Source: CAIWHR01 sp963713275
Lineage (GTDB): Bacteria; Pseudomonadota; Gammaproteobacteria; Burkholderiales; Casimicrobiaceae
DNA length: 64,000 nucleotides
NCBI GenBank assembly: GCA_963713275.1
Contig: CAVQLG010000021.1
Coordinates: forward strand, 124,001 to 188,000
Reading direction: 5' to 3'
Below are positions 55,490 through 62,923 of the stretch, piece after piece (position 1 is the stretch's first letter; every line of letters starts with the position of its first letter). The notes below the pieces were generated by a model. The model was not told the origin of the DNA. It worked only from the letters and a program-made list of their open reading frames with translations, and ran no database searches. A program made the position numbers and the translations under genes.

Positions 55490-56070
55490 GGCGGGCGTCC
55501 TGGTGAAGGCGGAGAGAGGAAATGGGCGAGCAGCGCGTGGCCGTGCTCGGTGAGGAACGCCTCGGGGTGGAACTGCACGCCTTCGACCGCAAGCGTTCGA
55601 TGGCGCACGCCCATGATCTCGCCGTCCTCGGCGGTCGCGCTCACCTCGAGGCAGGCGGGCAGCGTCGCGGGCTCGATCGCCAGCGAGTGGTACCGGGTGA
55701 CCGAGAACGGCGATGGAATGCCGGCGAACACGCCGCGGCCGTCGTGCGTCACGGACGAGATCTTGCCGTGCATCACCCGCTGCGCGCGCACGATGCGCCC
55801 GCCGAAAGCCTGGCCGATGGCCTGGTGGCCAAGGCACACGCCGAGGATCGGGATACGGCCGGCGAAGCGCTCGATCACCGGCACGGAGACGCCCGCCTCG
55901 CGCGGCGTGCAGGGTCCCGGCGAGATCACGATCTGCTCGGGCTGCCACGCCTCGATCTGCTCCAGCGTGATCGCGTCGTTGCGGTGGACGTGGACGTCCG
56001 CGCCCAGCTCGCCGAGGTACTGTACGAGGTTCCAGGTGAAGCTGTCGTAGTTGTCGATCATCAGCAGCAT
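55486..56070 (-). CDS. trpG: Anthranilate synthase glutamine amidotransferase subunit
   Basis: Supplies ammonia from glutamine to TrpE. The 194 residues are a class I amidotransferase: MLLMIDNYDSFTWNLVQYLG, oxyanion loop ISPGPCTPREAG, nucleophile Cys79 in LGVCLGHQAIGQAFGG, and the His-Glu pair in VEGVQFHPEAFLTEHG. ATG 56070 is preferred; an in-frame start at 56094 adds eight residues. trpE, which usually precedes trpG in betaproteobacteria, is absent here; instead a promoter-like region with direct repeats lies directly upstream. Confidence 0.95.
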   Translation of the reverse strand: MLLMIDNYDSFTWNLVQYLGELGADVHVHRNDAITLEQIEAWQPEQIVISPGPCTPREAGVSVPVIERFAGRIPILGVCLGHQAIGQAFGGRIVRAQRVMHGKISSVTHDGRGVFAGIPSPFSVTRYHSLAIEPATLPACLEVSATAEDGEIMGVRHRTLAVEGVQFHPEAFLTEHGHALLAHFLSPPSPGRPP

Positions 56071-56122
56071 AGCGTTGCTAAACCGTTGCCGCACATAGGT
56101 ACGTTCGTTACAGTGCCGATGT

Positions 56123-56152
56123 GATACCCGTTGAGATACCCGCTCTTGTCAA
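56123..56152 (-). promoter_or_regulatory. Candidate trp promoter with direct repeats
   Basis: On the minus strand a perfect TTGACA (56152-56147) is followed by two copies of CGGGTATC twelve bases apart (56142-56135 and 56130-56123). The second copy lies where a -10 would be (GGGTAT or GTATCA). The paired repeat overlapping the promoter is a plausible operator for the trpGDC operon. The start would be about 45-50 bases before trpG. Confidence 0.45.
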
Positions 56153-56365
56153 TGGTACCCCGAGTGGACAGGCTGGAACCGAATGCACGAACGCCGCCAT
56201 TCTCCCCCCGATCGGCCTTCCCTCGGGCTACCGCTGCTGCGCTCCAATCTGCCCCGCTGCGCCTGCTTCGTCGCGGCGTTCAAGAGAATTGGTAGTCTGC
56301 CCGGCGGGCACAGGACGCGCCGCTGCGGTGGGATCTTGAGCAGCGGCGCAGAGTTGCCGGCGCGG

Positions 56366-56905
56366 TTGTCGTTCGACGTCGGGTCGCCAGGACGCCGCGG
56401 GGGAAATGTCACCTGGCGTTCGAGCCGTCGTCTGCTCGCCCGCTGCCTTGCCGCCCCCGTCGCGCTCGCCTGCCTGTTGGTTGCAGCCGGCTGTGCCGGC
56501 CTCCTCGCGCCGCCCTTGCCGCCGAGGGTGGAGGGGGTCAGCGTTCGGGTGCAGAGCCTGGAGTCGACGGGCGTGCGGCTGTCGGTCATGCTCGAGGTCG
56601 GCAACCCCAACACCTTCGCGATTGACCTCGACGCGATCGACGCGATCGTCCTCGTCGACGGCGTCCGGCTCGCGACCGCGACGTTGCCCGCGCCGGTTTC
56701 GCTGCCGGCGGGCACCGCCCGCGGCGTCGAGCTCGCGCTACGCGTCCGGTTTGCGCAGCTCGCCGCAGTGCTGGAACGCGCGGGCGGTGCGAGCTTCCCC
56801 TACGAGGTGACCGGCACGGCGGCGCTGGGCGACGGCACGCGGCTGCCGTTCGCGCGGCGCGGCGAACTGTCCCTCGGCGAGTGGCTGCAGGAGAGGACCC
56901 GATGA
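56366..56905 (+). CDS. LEA14-like (WHy-domain) lipoprotein
   Basis: Predicted lipoprotein: a basic stretch (RRLLARCLAA), hydrophobic segment (VALACLLVAAGCAGL) and a lipobox Cys, then a LEA type 2/WHy beta-sandwich (VRVQSLESTGVRLSVMLEVG; NPNTFAIDLDAIDAIVLVDG) to the stop at 56905. Start is uncertain. In-frame options are TTG 56366 (used here), TTG 56354 and ATG 56183; the last would place about 100 residues before the lipobox. An ATG with a good purine run at 56406 is out of frame, so a base error near here is possible. Its stop overlaps the dapF start. Confidence 0.75.
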   Translation: MSFDVGSPGRRGGNVTWRSSRRLLARCLAAPVALACLLVAAGCAGLLAPPLPPRVEGVSVRVQSLESTGVRLSVMLEVGNPNTFAIDLDAIDAIVLVDGVRLATATLPAPVSLPAGTARGVELALRVRFAQLAAVLERAGGASFPYEVTGTAALGDGTRLPFARRGELSLGEWLQERTR

Positions 56906-57810
56906 AACTTCGCTTCACCAAGATGCACGGCCTTGGCAACGACTTCGTCGTCATCGACGGCGTGCGCCAGACCGTGCGGCTCACCTCCGCTGCGCTGCGC
57001 CTGCTCGCCGACCGACGATTCGGGGTGGGTTGCGATCAGATCCTGCTCGTGGAGAAGCCGACCCTGAGCGACGCGGACTTCCGCTATCGCATCTTCAACG
57101 GCGACGGCGAGGAGGTCGAGCAGTGCGGCAATGGCGCACGCTGCTTCGTCAAGTTCGTCCGCGACCAGGGTCTCACCGGCCGGCGCTCGATTCGGGTCGA
57201 GACGGCGGGCGGTCTCATCACGCCGGAGCTCGTCGACGACGGGAACGTCAGGGTCGACATGGGGGCTCCGCGCTTCGCGCCCGCCGAGATCCCGTTCGAC
57301 GCGCCGGCCGAAGCCGTGGTGCATCGTCTCGACGTCGACGGAGAGGGCATCGACATCTCGGCGCTCTCGATGGGCAACCCGCACGCCGTCCAGGTCGTCG
57401 CCGCCGTCGATCGCGCGCCCGTGGCCACGCAGGGGCCCCGCATCGAGCAGCACCCGCGCTTCCCGCGGCGCGTCAACGCGGGCTACCTGCAGGTGATCGA
57501 TCGCGCTAACATTCGGCTGCGCGTATGGGAGCGCGGCGTGGGCGAAACGCTCGCCTGTGGCACCGGGGCCTGTGCCGCCGTGGTGGCCGGAATCCGGCGC
57601 GGCCTCCTCGATCGCGTGGTGCGCGTCGAGACCCGCGGCGGCGCGCTGACGATCGAGTGGCGCGGACCGGGCCAGCCGGTGCTGATGACCGGCCCCGCGG
57701 TGACCGTGTTCGAAGGCGAATGGTGGGTTCCCCCCGAGGGGGCATGCGCCCTGCCGGAGCGTGCCGGCGGTGCGGCGCCGCTTGCGACCGAGCAGACCAC
57801 AGCACCTTAA
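56902..57810 (+). CDS. dapF: Diaminopimelate epimerase
   Basis: Interconverts LL- and meso-diaminopimelate for lysine and peptidoglycan. The 302 residues have FTKMHGLGNDFVVIDG, the first catalytic Cys75 in GEEVEQCGNGARC and the second in GETLACGTGACAAV, with the conserved GNPHAVQVV between. C-terminal 25 residues (PEGACALPERAGGAAPL) are a non-conserved tail. ATG 56902 overlaps the lipoprotein stop. Begins the conserved dapF-DUF484-xerC run. Confidence 0.96.
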   Translation: MKLRFTKMHGLGNDFVVIDGVRQTVRLTSAALRLLADRRFGVGCDQILLVEKPTLSDADFRYRIFNGDGEEVEQCGNGARCFVKFVRDQGLTGRRSIRVETAGGLITPELVDDGNVRVDMGAPRFAPAEIPFDAPAEAVVHRLDVDGEGIDISALSMGNPHAVQVVAAVDRAPVATQGPRIEQHPRFPRRVNAGYLQVIDRANIRLRVWERGVGETLACGTGACAAVVAGIRRGLLDRVVRVETRGGALTIEWRGPGQPVLMTGPAVTVFEGEWWVPPEGACALPERAGGAAPLATEQTTAP

Positions 57811-57827
57811 CCGGACAGGAAGCATCG

Positions 57828-58481
57828 ATGGACGCCAAGGCCGTCGCCGAGTACCTGCAGCAGAATCCCAAGTTCTTCGAGGATTACGCCGACACCGTGG
57901 CGGAGATCTTCGTGCCGCATCCGCACGGAGGGCACGCGATTCCCATCGCCGAGCGCCAGATCGTCACGCTGCGCGAGAAAAACGGCGAGCTCGAAGCGCG
58001 GCTTCGCGAACTGATCCGTTACGGCAGCGAGAACGATGCCATCGGCGAAAGACTGCACCGTTCGACGCTCGCGCTGTTCGCGGCGCCGGATCTCGAGACG
58101 ACGCTCGCGGTGCTCTACCACAGCCTCAGGGAGGATTTCGCCGTCCCGTACGTCGCCTGCCGCCTCTGGGGTCGCGTTCCCGAGCAGTCCTACCTGCCCG
58201 AGCTCGCGGCCACGAGCCTCGAGCTGCATGAGTACGCCGATCGCCTCGGCGCGCCGTATTGCGGAACGGCGGCGCCATTTGAGACCATCGAATGGTTCGA
58301 CGCGGCGCAGGCGTGCAAGTCCTATGCGTTCCTTCCCCTGCGCACCGCGCACACCTTCGGCCTCCTCGGGCTCGCAAGCGAGGACCCCGAACGTTTCTTC
58401 TCCGGGATGGGAACGACCTACCTCACGCGGCTCGCCGAGCTCGCGAGTGTCGCGACCGCGCGTTACTTGCCGCCCGGGTGA
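57828..58481 (+). CDS. DUF484-family protein
   Basis: 217-residue protein of the DUF484 family, found between dapF and xerC in many proteobacteria. AVAEYLQQNPKFFEDYADTV at the N-terminus, then RQIVTLREKNGELEARLREL (short coiled coil) and a GAF-like domain (RSTLALFAAPDLETTLAVLY; GLLGLASEDPERFFSGMGTT). Molecular function unknown. It lies 17 bases after dapF and 21 before xerC. Confidence 0.92.
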   Translation: MDAKAVAEYLQQNPKFFEDYADTVAEIFVPHPHGGHAIPIAERQIVTLREKNGELEARLRELIRYGSENDAIGERLHRSTLALFAAPDLETTLAVLYHSLREDFAVPYVACRLWGRVPEQSYLPELAATSLELHEYADRLGAPYCGTAAPFETIEWFDAAQACKSYAFLPLRTAHTFGLLGLASEDPERFFSGMGTTYLTRLAELASVATARYLPPG

Positions 58482-58502
58482 CCGCGTGCCGGTCACGAGC
58501 CC

Positions 58503-59411
58503 ATGACGCCAGCTGCGCCGCGCCTCGCCGCCGCCAACGCCGCCTGGGTCGACGCGTTCGCCGCGCACCTCGAATCCCGCCCCCGGCACACGCGCGAGGC
58601 GTACCGGCACGACGTTGCGCTGCTGGCCCGGCTCGCCGGCGACGCCGACATGGCGCTGCTGGCGCCCGCCGAGCTGCGCCGCTTCCTTGCCGGGCTGCAC
58701 GGTCGGGGTCGGTGCGGCCGCAGCCTCGCCCGCGTCCTGTCGTCATGGCGGGCGTTCTACCGCTTTGCGCAAGATCGGGACGCGCGAATCGCCGAGAGCC
58801 CGTGCGCCGGGCTGCGCGCACCGCGCTCGCCGAAGGCGTTGCCCAGCGCGCTGTCCCCCGACGAGGCGGCACGCCTGCTCGCGAGCGATGGCAGCGCGGA
58901 TCCGCGGGCGCTGCGCGACCGGGCGATGTTCGAGCTCGCCTACTCGTCAGGGCTGCGCCTGTCCGAGCTTGCCGGCGCGACAGTCGATCGGCTCGACCTC
59001 GCGACCGGAGAGGTGCGCGTTTGGGGCAAGGGCGCGAAGGAGAGAGTCGTCCCGGTCGGCAGCGCGGCGGCCGAGGCGCTGCGTGCCTGGCTGGGCGCGC
59101 GTTCCCAATGGGTGCCAGCGGACGCCGGCGCCCTGTTCGTCGGCCCTGGCGGGCGGCGCATCGCGCCGCGGACGATCGAGCGCCGGCTCGCCGCGTGGGC
59201 GCTGAAGCAGGGGCTCGCGCGCCACGTGCACCCACACATGCTGCGGCACTCGTTCGCCTCGCACGTCCTGCAGTCGTCGGGCGACCTGCGGGCGGTCCAG
59301 GAGATGCTCGGGCACGCGTCGATCGGCAGCACGCAGGTCTACACGCACCTCGACTTCCAGGCGCTGGCGAAGGTCTACGACGCCGCGCACCCGCGGGCGC
59401 GCAAGAAGTAG
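58503..59411 (+). CDS. xerC: Tyrosine recombinase XerC
   Basis: Resolves chromosome dimers with XerD at dif. The 302 residues have the N-terminal SAM-like domain (WVDAFAAHLESRPRHTREAY) and the full catalytic set: Arg152 in SSGLRLSELAG, Lys176 in VWGKGAKERVV, His245 and Arg248 in HPHMLRHSFASHVL, His271 in MLGHASIGST and nucleophile Tyr280 in QVYTHLDFQ. The dapF-DUF484-xerC context supports the housekeeping XerC rather than a mobile integrase. Confidence 0.95.
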   Translation: MTPAAPRLAAANAAWVDAFAAHLESRPRHTREAYRHDVALLARLAGDADMALLAPAELRRFLAGLHGRGRCGRSLARVLSSWRAFYRFAQDRDARIAESPCAGLRAPRSPKALPSALSPDEAARLLASDGSADPRALRDRAMFELAYSSGLRLSELAGATVDRLDLATGEVRVWGKGAKERVVPVGSAAAEALRAWLGARSQWVPADAGALFVGPGGRRIAPRTIERRLAAWALKQGLARHVHPHMLRHSFASHVLQSSGDLRAVQEMLGHASIGSTQVYTHLDFQALAKVYDAAHPRARKK

Positions 59412-59521
59412 TCGGCGCCAAGCCGCCCCGTCGGCGATGCTGGACAGCCGCTCGTTCGCCGGTTCGCTGCCGCGCGAGGGCAGCGGCAGGCACCCCGGAG
59501 CGGCCCGCGGAACGGCAGGCG

Positions 59522-60811
59522 TCATGCGGCGACGGGCTCGGGTCGCGCGGCGAGCTCCTCCACTTCGATCGAGGCGGCGAGCTGCGCGAGCCGGGCGATG
59601 ACGCCGTACGCGTAGAAGCGGTTCGGCGCACAGTCGACGGGTCCGCCCAGGTCGGGGATGCAGGGCGCCTCGAACGCGAGCGGCACGAACTGCGCGCCCG
59701 GGGCGTTGAGGTTCTCGTCGCGCCCGCGCTCGGTGTGCACGCGGTAGAAACCACCGATCACGAACCGGTCGAGCAGGTAGACGACGGGCTCGGCGATGGC
59801 GCCGTTGATCGACTCGTAGGTGGGCACGCCCTCCTGGATGATCACCGACGAGACCTCGAGGCCCTCCTTGACCACCGCCATCTTGTTGCGCTGCTTGCGG
59901 TTGAGTCCCGTCACCTCGGAGGCGTCGCGCACCGTCATGATGCCCATCCCGTAGGTCCCCGCGTCGGCCTTGACGATGACGAAAGGCTTCTCCGGGATTC
60001 CGTACTGCGCGTACTTGGTCGCGATCCGGTCGAGCACCATCGCGACGTTCGAGGCGAGACACTCCTCGCCGGCGCGTTCCTGGAAGTTGATCTGGTTGCA
60101 GACGCCGAAATAGGGATCGACCAGCCAGGGGTCGATGTCGAGCAGCTCGCCGAACTCGCGCGCGATTCGTTGGAATACGCCGAAGTGGTGCGACTTCTTG
60201 CGGTTGTACCAGCCTGCCTCGAGCGGCGGTGCCACCGGCTGGTCGATGTTCTGCAGGATCGCCGGCGGCCCGGACGAGAGGTCGTTGTTGAGCAGCACCA
60301 TGCACGGATCGAACCCCGCGAGCCCCACGCGGCGACCGTTGCGCACGATCGGCTCCAGGGCGAGCTTCCCGCCGCCGGGCAGCTCGAACGCCGTCGCTGC
60401 CTTGAGGTCGGGAATGAGCGAGCCCACGCGAACGCGCATGCCGGCCTGGCGCAGGATGCCCTCCAGCGTGGCGACGTTCTGCAGGTAGAACGCGTTGCGG
60501 GTGTGGTTCTCGGGCACCAGCAGCACGCTGCGCGCGTCCGGGCACACGCGTTCGACGGCCGCCTGCACCGCCTGGATGCACAAGGGCAGGAACGCGGGAT
60601 TGAGGTTGTTGAAGCCGCCCGGAAAGAGATTCGTGTCGACCGGCGCCAGCTTGAAGCCCGCGTTGCGCAGGTCGACCGAGGCGTAGAACGGAACCGCGTG
60701 CTCGTGCCAGCGCGTGCGCAACCAGCGCTCGATGTCGGGCATCCGATCGAGAAACCGCTGTTCCAGTTCCTGGAGCGGACCGGTGAGGGCCGTGGAGAGG
60801 TGGGGAACCAT
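59522..60811 (-). CDS. gshA: Glutamate-cysteine ligase (proteobacterial type 3)
   Basis: First step of glutathione synthesis. The 429 residues match the TIGR02049-type GshA typical of beta- and some gammaproteobacteria: YASVDLRNAGFKLAPVDTNL, FPGGFNNLNPAFLPLCIQAV, WYNRKKSHHFGVFQRIAREF, FVIVKADAGTYGMGIMTVRD and GGFYRVHTERGRDENLNAPG. Start ATG 60811, with TACAAT 30 bases upstream on the same strand. gshB, often the next gene, is not adjacent; xerC converges on its 3' end. Confidence 0.95.
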   Translation of the reverse strand: MVPHLSTALTGPLQELEQRFLDRMPDIERWLRTRWHEHAVPFYASVDLRNAGFKLAPVDTNLFPGGFNNLNPAFLPLCIQAVQAAVERVCPDARSVLLVPENHTRNAFYLQNVATLEGILRQAGMRVRVGSLIPDLKAATAFELPGGGKLALEPIVRNGRRVGLAGFDPCMVLLNNDLSSGPPAILQNIDQPVAPPLEAGWYNRKKSHHFGVFQRIAREFGELLDIDPWLVDPYFGVCNQINFQERAGEECLASNVAMVLDRIATKYAQYGIPEKPFVIVKADAGTYGMGIMTVRDASEVTGLNRKQRNKMAVVKEGLEVSSVIIQEGVPTYESINGAIAEPVVYLLDRFVIGGFYRVHTERGRDENLNAPGAQFVPLAFEAPCIPDLGGPVDCAPNRFYAYGVIARLAQLAASIEVEELAARPEPVAA

Positions 60812-60840
60812 GGATCGCGCTCCGGCTACGTCGAGCCGCG

Positions 60841-60846
60841 ATTGTA
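60841..60846 (-). promoter_or_regulatory. Candidate -10 element for gshA
   Basis: TACAAT on the minus strand 30 bases upstream of the gshA ATG; five of six consensus bases. No good -35. Confidence 0.4.
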
Positions 60847-61471
60847 GCGGAACCCGCCAGGCGGCCGATCCCAGCCGGAGGAGGGCGATCCGCAGCGCAG
60901 CGTCCACGGCGTGCGTCGTCTGCGGTTCATGCGCGCGTCGCAGCGACGCCGTCAGGCGCTGACGCCCCCGCGTGCGACGAGGTTCGCCCGTCCCTCGCGG
61001 CACGCGCAACGCCACGCGGCGGTTCGCCGTGCGCGCTGAACGGGGCATCCGGCCGTCGCCAGAACGTTGCGGTGCAGCAATCGGAGCGGGTGCCCTCGGT
61101 CGGGGCGCGCACCCTCAAACGCGGCTCTGCTTCACGTTCGAAATCCGGCCCAGCCGGCGGTCGCGCGACCTCCGCGGGGTCAAGGCGTGCTAGGCTATTC
61201 GGGTCGGCGCGCCGCAGAAGCGAACGTCGGTCGGGGCAGCGTGCAGCATCGATCCAACCGGCCCGATCGCTGCGGTGCCATCGGCCATCCGCACCGCTGC
61301 GGTGACGCCCGCCGTGCGCTGCCGTCCCCGCAATGCGGGCCGGGGGCGCACCTGCACGGCGAGCGGGAGGAGGGCGCTGCCGGCATCTTCGAGCGGGTGC
61401 GAGCCCGGTGGGGGCGGACCGGAAGGTCGCCTGTGTCTCAACAAGAAAACGCCAATCCAGAAAGGTCTTCT
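60847..61471 (+). other. Long intergenic region between gshA and the thiolase gene
   Basis: About 625 bases without a gene I can support. Reading frames on either strand are Arg/Ala-rich with no recognisable domain. The stretch near 61183-61200 (CAAGGCGTGCTAGGCTATTC) is locally AT-richer and could hold the thiolase promoter, leaving a leader of about 270 bases. No known riboswitch consensus, terminator or tRNA is evident. Confidence 0.45.
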
Positions 61472-62725
61472 ATGAAAGATGTGGTCATTGTTTCCGCCTG
61501 CCGCACGGCCGTAGGCGCCTTCGGCGGGACCCTCCGGGATTCGAACGTCGCCGTGCTGGGCAGCGTGGTCATGAAGGAAGCGGTCAAGCGATCCGGCATC
61601 GATCCGGCGTTGATCGACGACGTGCGCATGGGTTCGTGCATGGAGCACCCGGACGCCCTCAACGTGGCTCGCGTGTCGGCCCTGATGGCGGGGATTCCCA
61701 ACACCGTGCCGGCGGTGACGGTCAACCGCGTGTGCATCTCCGGGATGGAAGCCGTCCTGTCCGGGGCGGCGATGATCCAGGCCGGCGTCGCGGATGTGAT
61801 CCTGGCCGGCGGCCAGGAACACATGTCCGGCGTGCCGTATGCGGTGCTGAGCGCGCGCTGGGGCTGCCGCCTCCAGGACACCGAGTTCATCGACCAGATG
61901 ATCCACGCCCTGTACGCCGGCTCCCGCCTGATTCCCGGAACCGAGGGCAGCCCGGTGGAAAACGGGATGCCTGGCGAAGCGTTCCGGGGCAAACCTTACA
62001 TCATGGGGCATACGGCCGAGTTCCTCGCCCAGATGCTGAACATCAGCCGGCAGGAGATGGACGAGGTCGCGTTGCGCAGCCACAACAACGTCGAGCGGGC
62101 GACCAAGAACGGCGATTTCAAGGAGGAGATCGCACCAGTGGAGCTCGCGCAGAAGCGCGGCAAGCCGCCGATCATCTTCGACAAGGACGAGCATTTCCGT
62201 CCGGGCATCACGATGGAGGATCTCGCGGGCCTGCCGGCGGCCTTCCTTCCCAAGGGCGGCAAGGTGACGGCCGGGAACTCCTCCGGCATCAACGACGGCG
62301 CGAGCGCGCTGCTCATCATGTCCGCCGACAAGGCGAAGGAGCTCGGCGTCAAGCCGCTGGCCCGCATTCGCGCCATCGGGCGCGGCGCCTGCCACCCCGC
62401 GATCATGGGCTTGAGCCCGGTGCCGGCGGTGAAGGACCTGCTGCGGCGTGACGGCAAGCTCAAGATCGCGGACTTCGATTTGAGCGAAGTGAACGAGGCT
62501 TTTGCCGCCCAGTACATCGCCTGCGAACGGGAACTCGGCCTGGATCGGGAGAAGACCAACATCAACGGCAACGGCATCGGCTTGGGCCACCCCGTGGGTT
62601 CGACCGGAGCCCGCCTCATCGTCACGCTGGTCCATGCCTTGAAGCACAAGGGCAAGACGCTGGGCCTCGCCACGCTTTGCGGCGGCGGCGGAGTTTCCAT
62701 GGCTTGCGCGATCGAGATGCTGTAG
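61472..62725 (+). CDS. Thiolase (acetyl-CoA C-acyltransferase)
   Basis: Catalyses thiolytic cleavage or condensation of acyl-CoAs, as in beta-oxidation or acetoacetyl-CoA formation. The 417 residues have all catalytic elements: Cys88 in VNRVCISGMEA, His373 in GLGHPVGSTGA and Cys403 in LCGGGGVSMA. AAAGG lies six bases before ATG 61472. An inserted loop around residues 130-175 (CRLQDTEFIDQMIHALYAGS; PGTEGSPVENGMPGEAF) makes it slightly longer than the roughly 393-residue FadA/PhaA forms. Stands alone; no FadB- or PhaB-like partner nearby. Confidence 0.93.
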   Translation: MKDVVIVSACRTAVGAFGGTLRDSNVAVLGSVVMKEAVKRSGIDPALIDDVRMGSCMEHPDALNVARVSALMAGIPNTVPAVTVNRVCISGMEAVLSGAAMIQAGVADVILAGGQEHMSGVPYAVLSARWGCRLQDTEFIDQMIHALYAGSRLIPGTEGSPVENGMPGEAFRGKPYIMGHTAEFLAQMLNISRQEMDEVALRSHNNVERATKNGDFKEEIAPVELAQKRGKPPIIFDKDEHFRPGITMEDLAGLPAAFLPKGGKVTAGNSSGINDGASALLIMSADKAKELGVKPLARIRAIGRGACHPAIMGLSPVPAVKDLLRRDGKLKIADFDLSEVNEAFAAQYIACERELGLDREKTNINGNGIGLGHPVGSTGARLIVTLVHALKHKGKTLGLATLCGGGGVSMACAIEML

Positions 62726-62780
62726 CCTGCGCGGCAGCGGCGCGTCGGGTCCGGCGCTGACGCGACGCGCCCGCAGTCAG

Positions 62781-62813
62781 AAAAAAAACGGGGCGCCTTG
62801 CGGGGCGCCCCGG
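62781..62813 (-). terminator. Rho-independent terminator of amtB
   Basis: On the minus strand an eight-base GC-only stem (GGGGCGCC / GGCGCCCC, loop CCGCAA-like) is followed by CG and eight T residues. About 110 bases after the amtB stop; it could also slow transcription arriving from the thiolase side. The clearest terminator in the window. Confidence 0.85.
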
Positions 62814-62923
62814 AAGCCACTGAGGAGGTACTGCGGTACTGCTCCGGGGAAGAGGATCCCCGTCCCTGCCTACGCGCGGCCCCCGCATTGCACGCGGGCC
62901 GCGCGTATTCCTGCCGGCGTCCG

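Noticed and set aside
58503..59411. Tyrosine recombinase as a sign of an integrated element
   Set aside because: The dapF-DUF484-xerC context and full-length XerC motifs identify the housekeeping recombinase; no att repeats or mobile genes are nearby.
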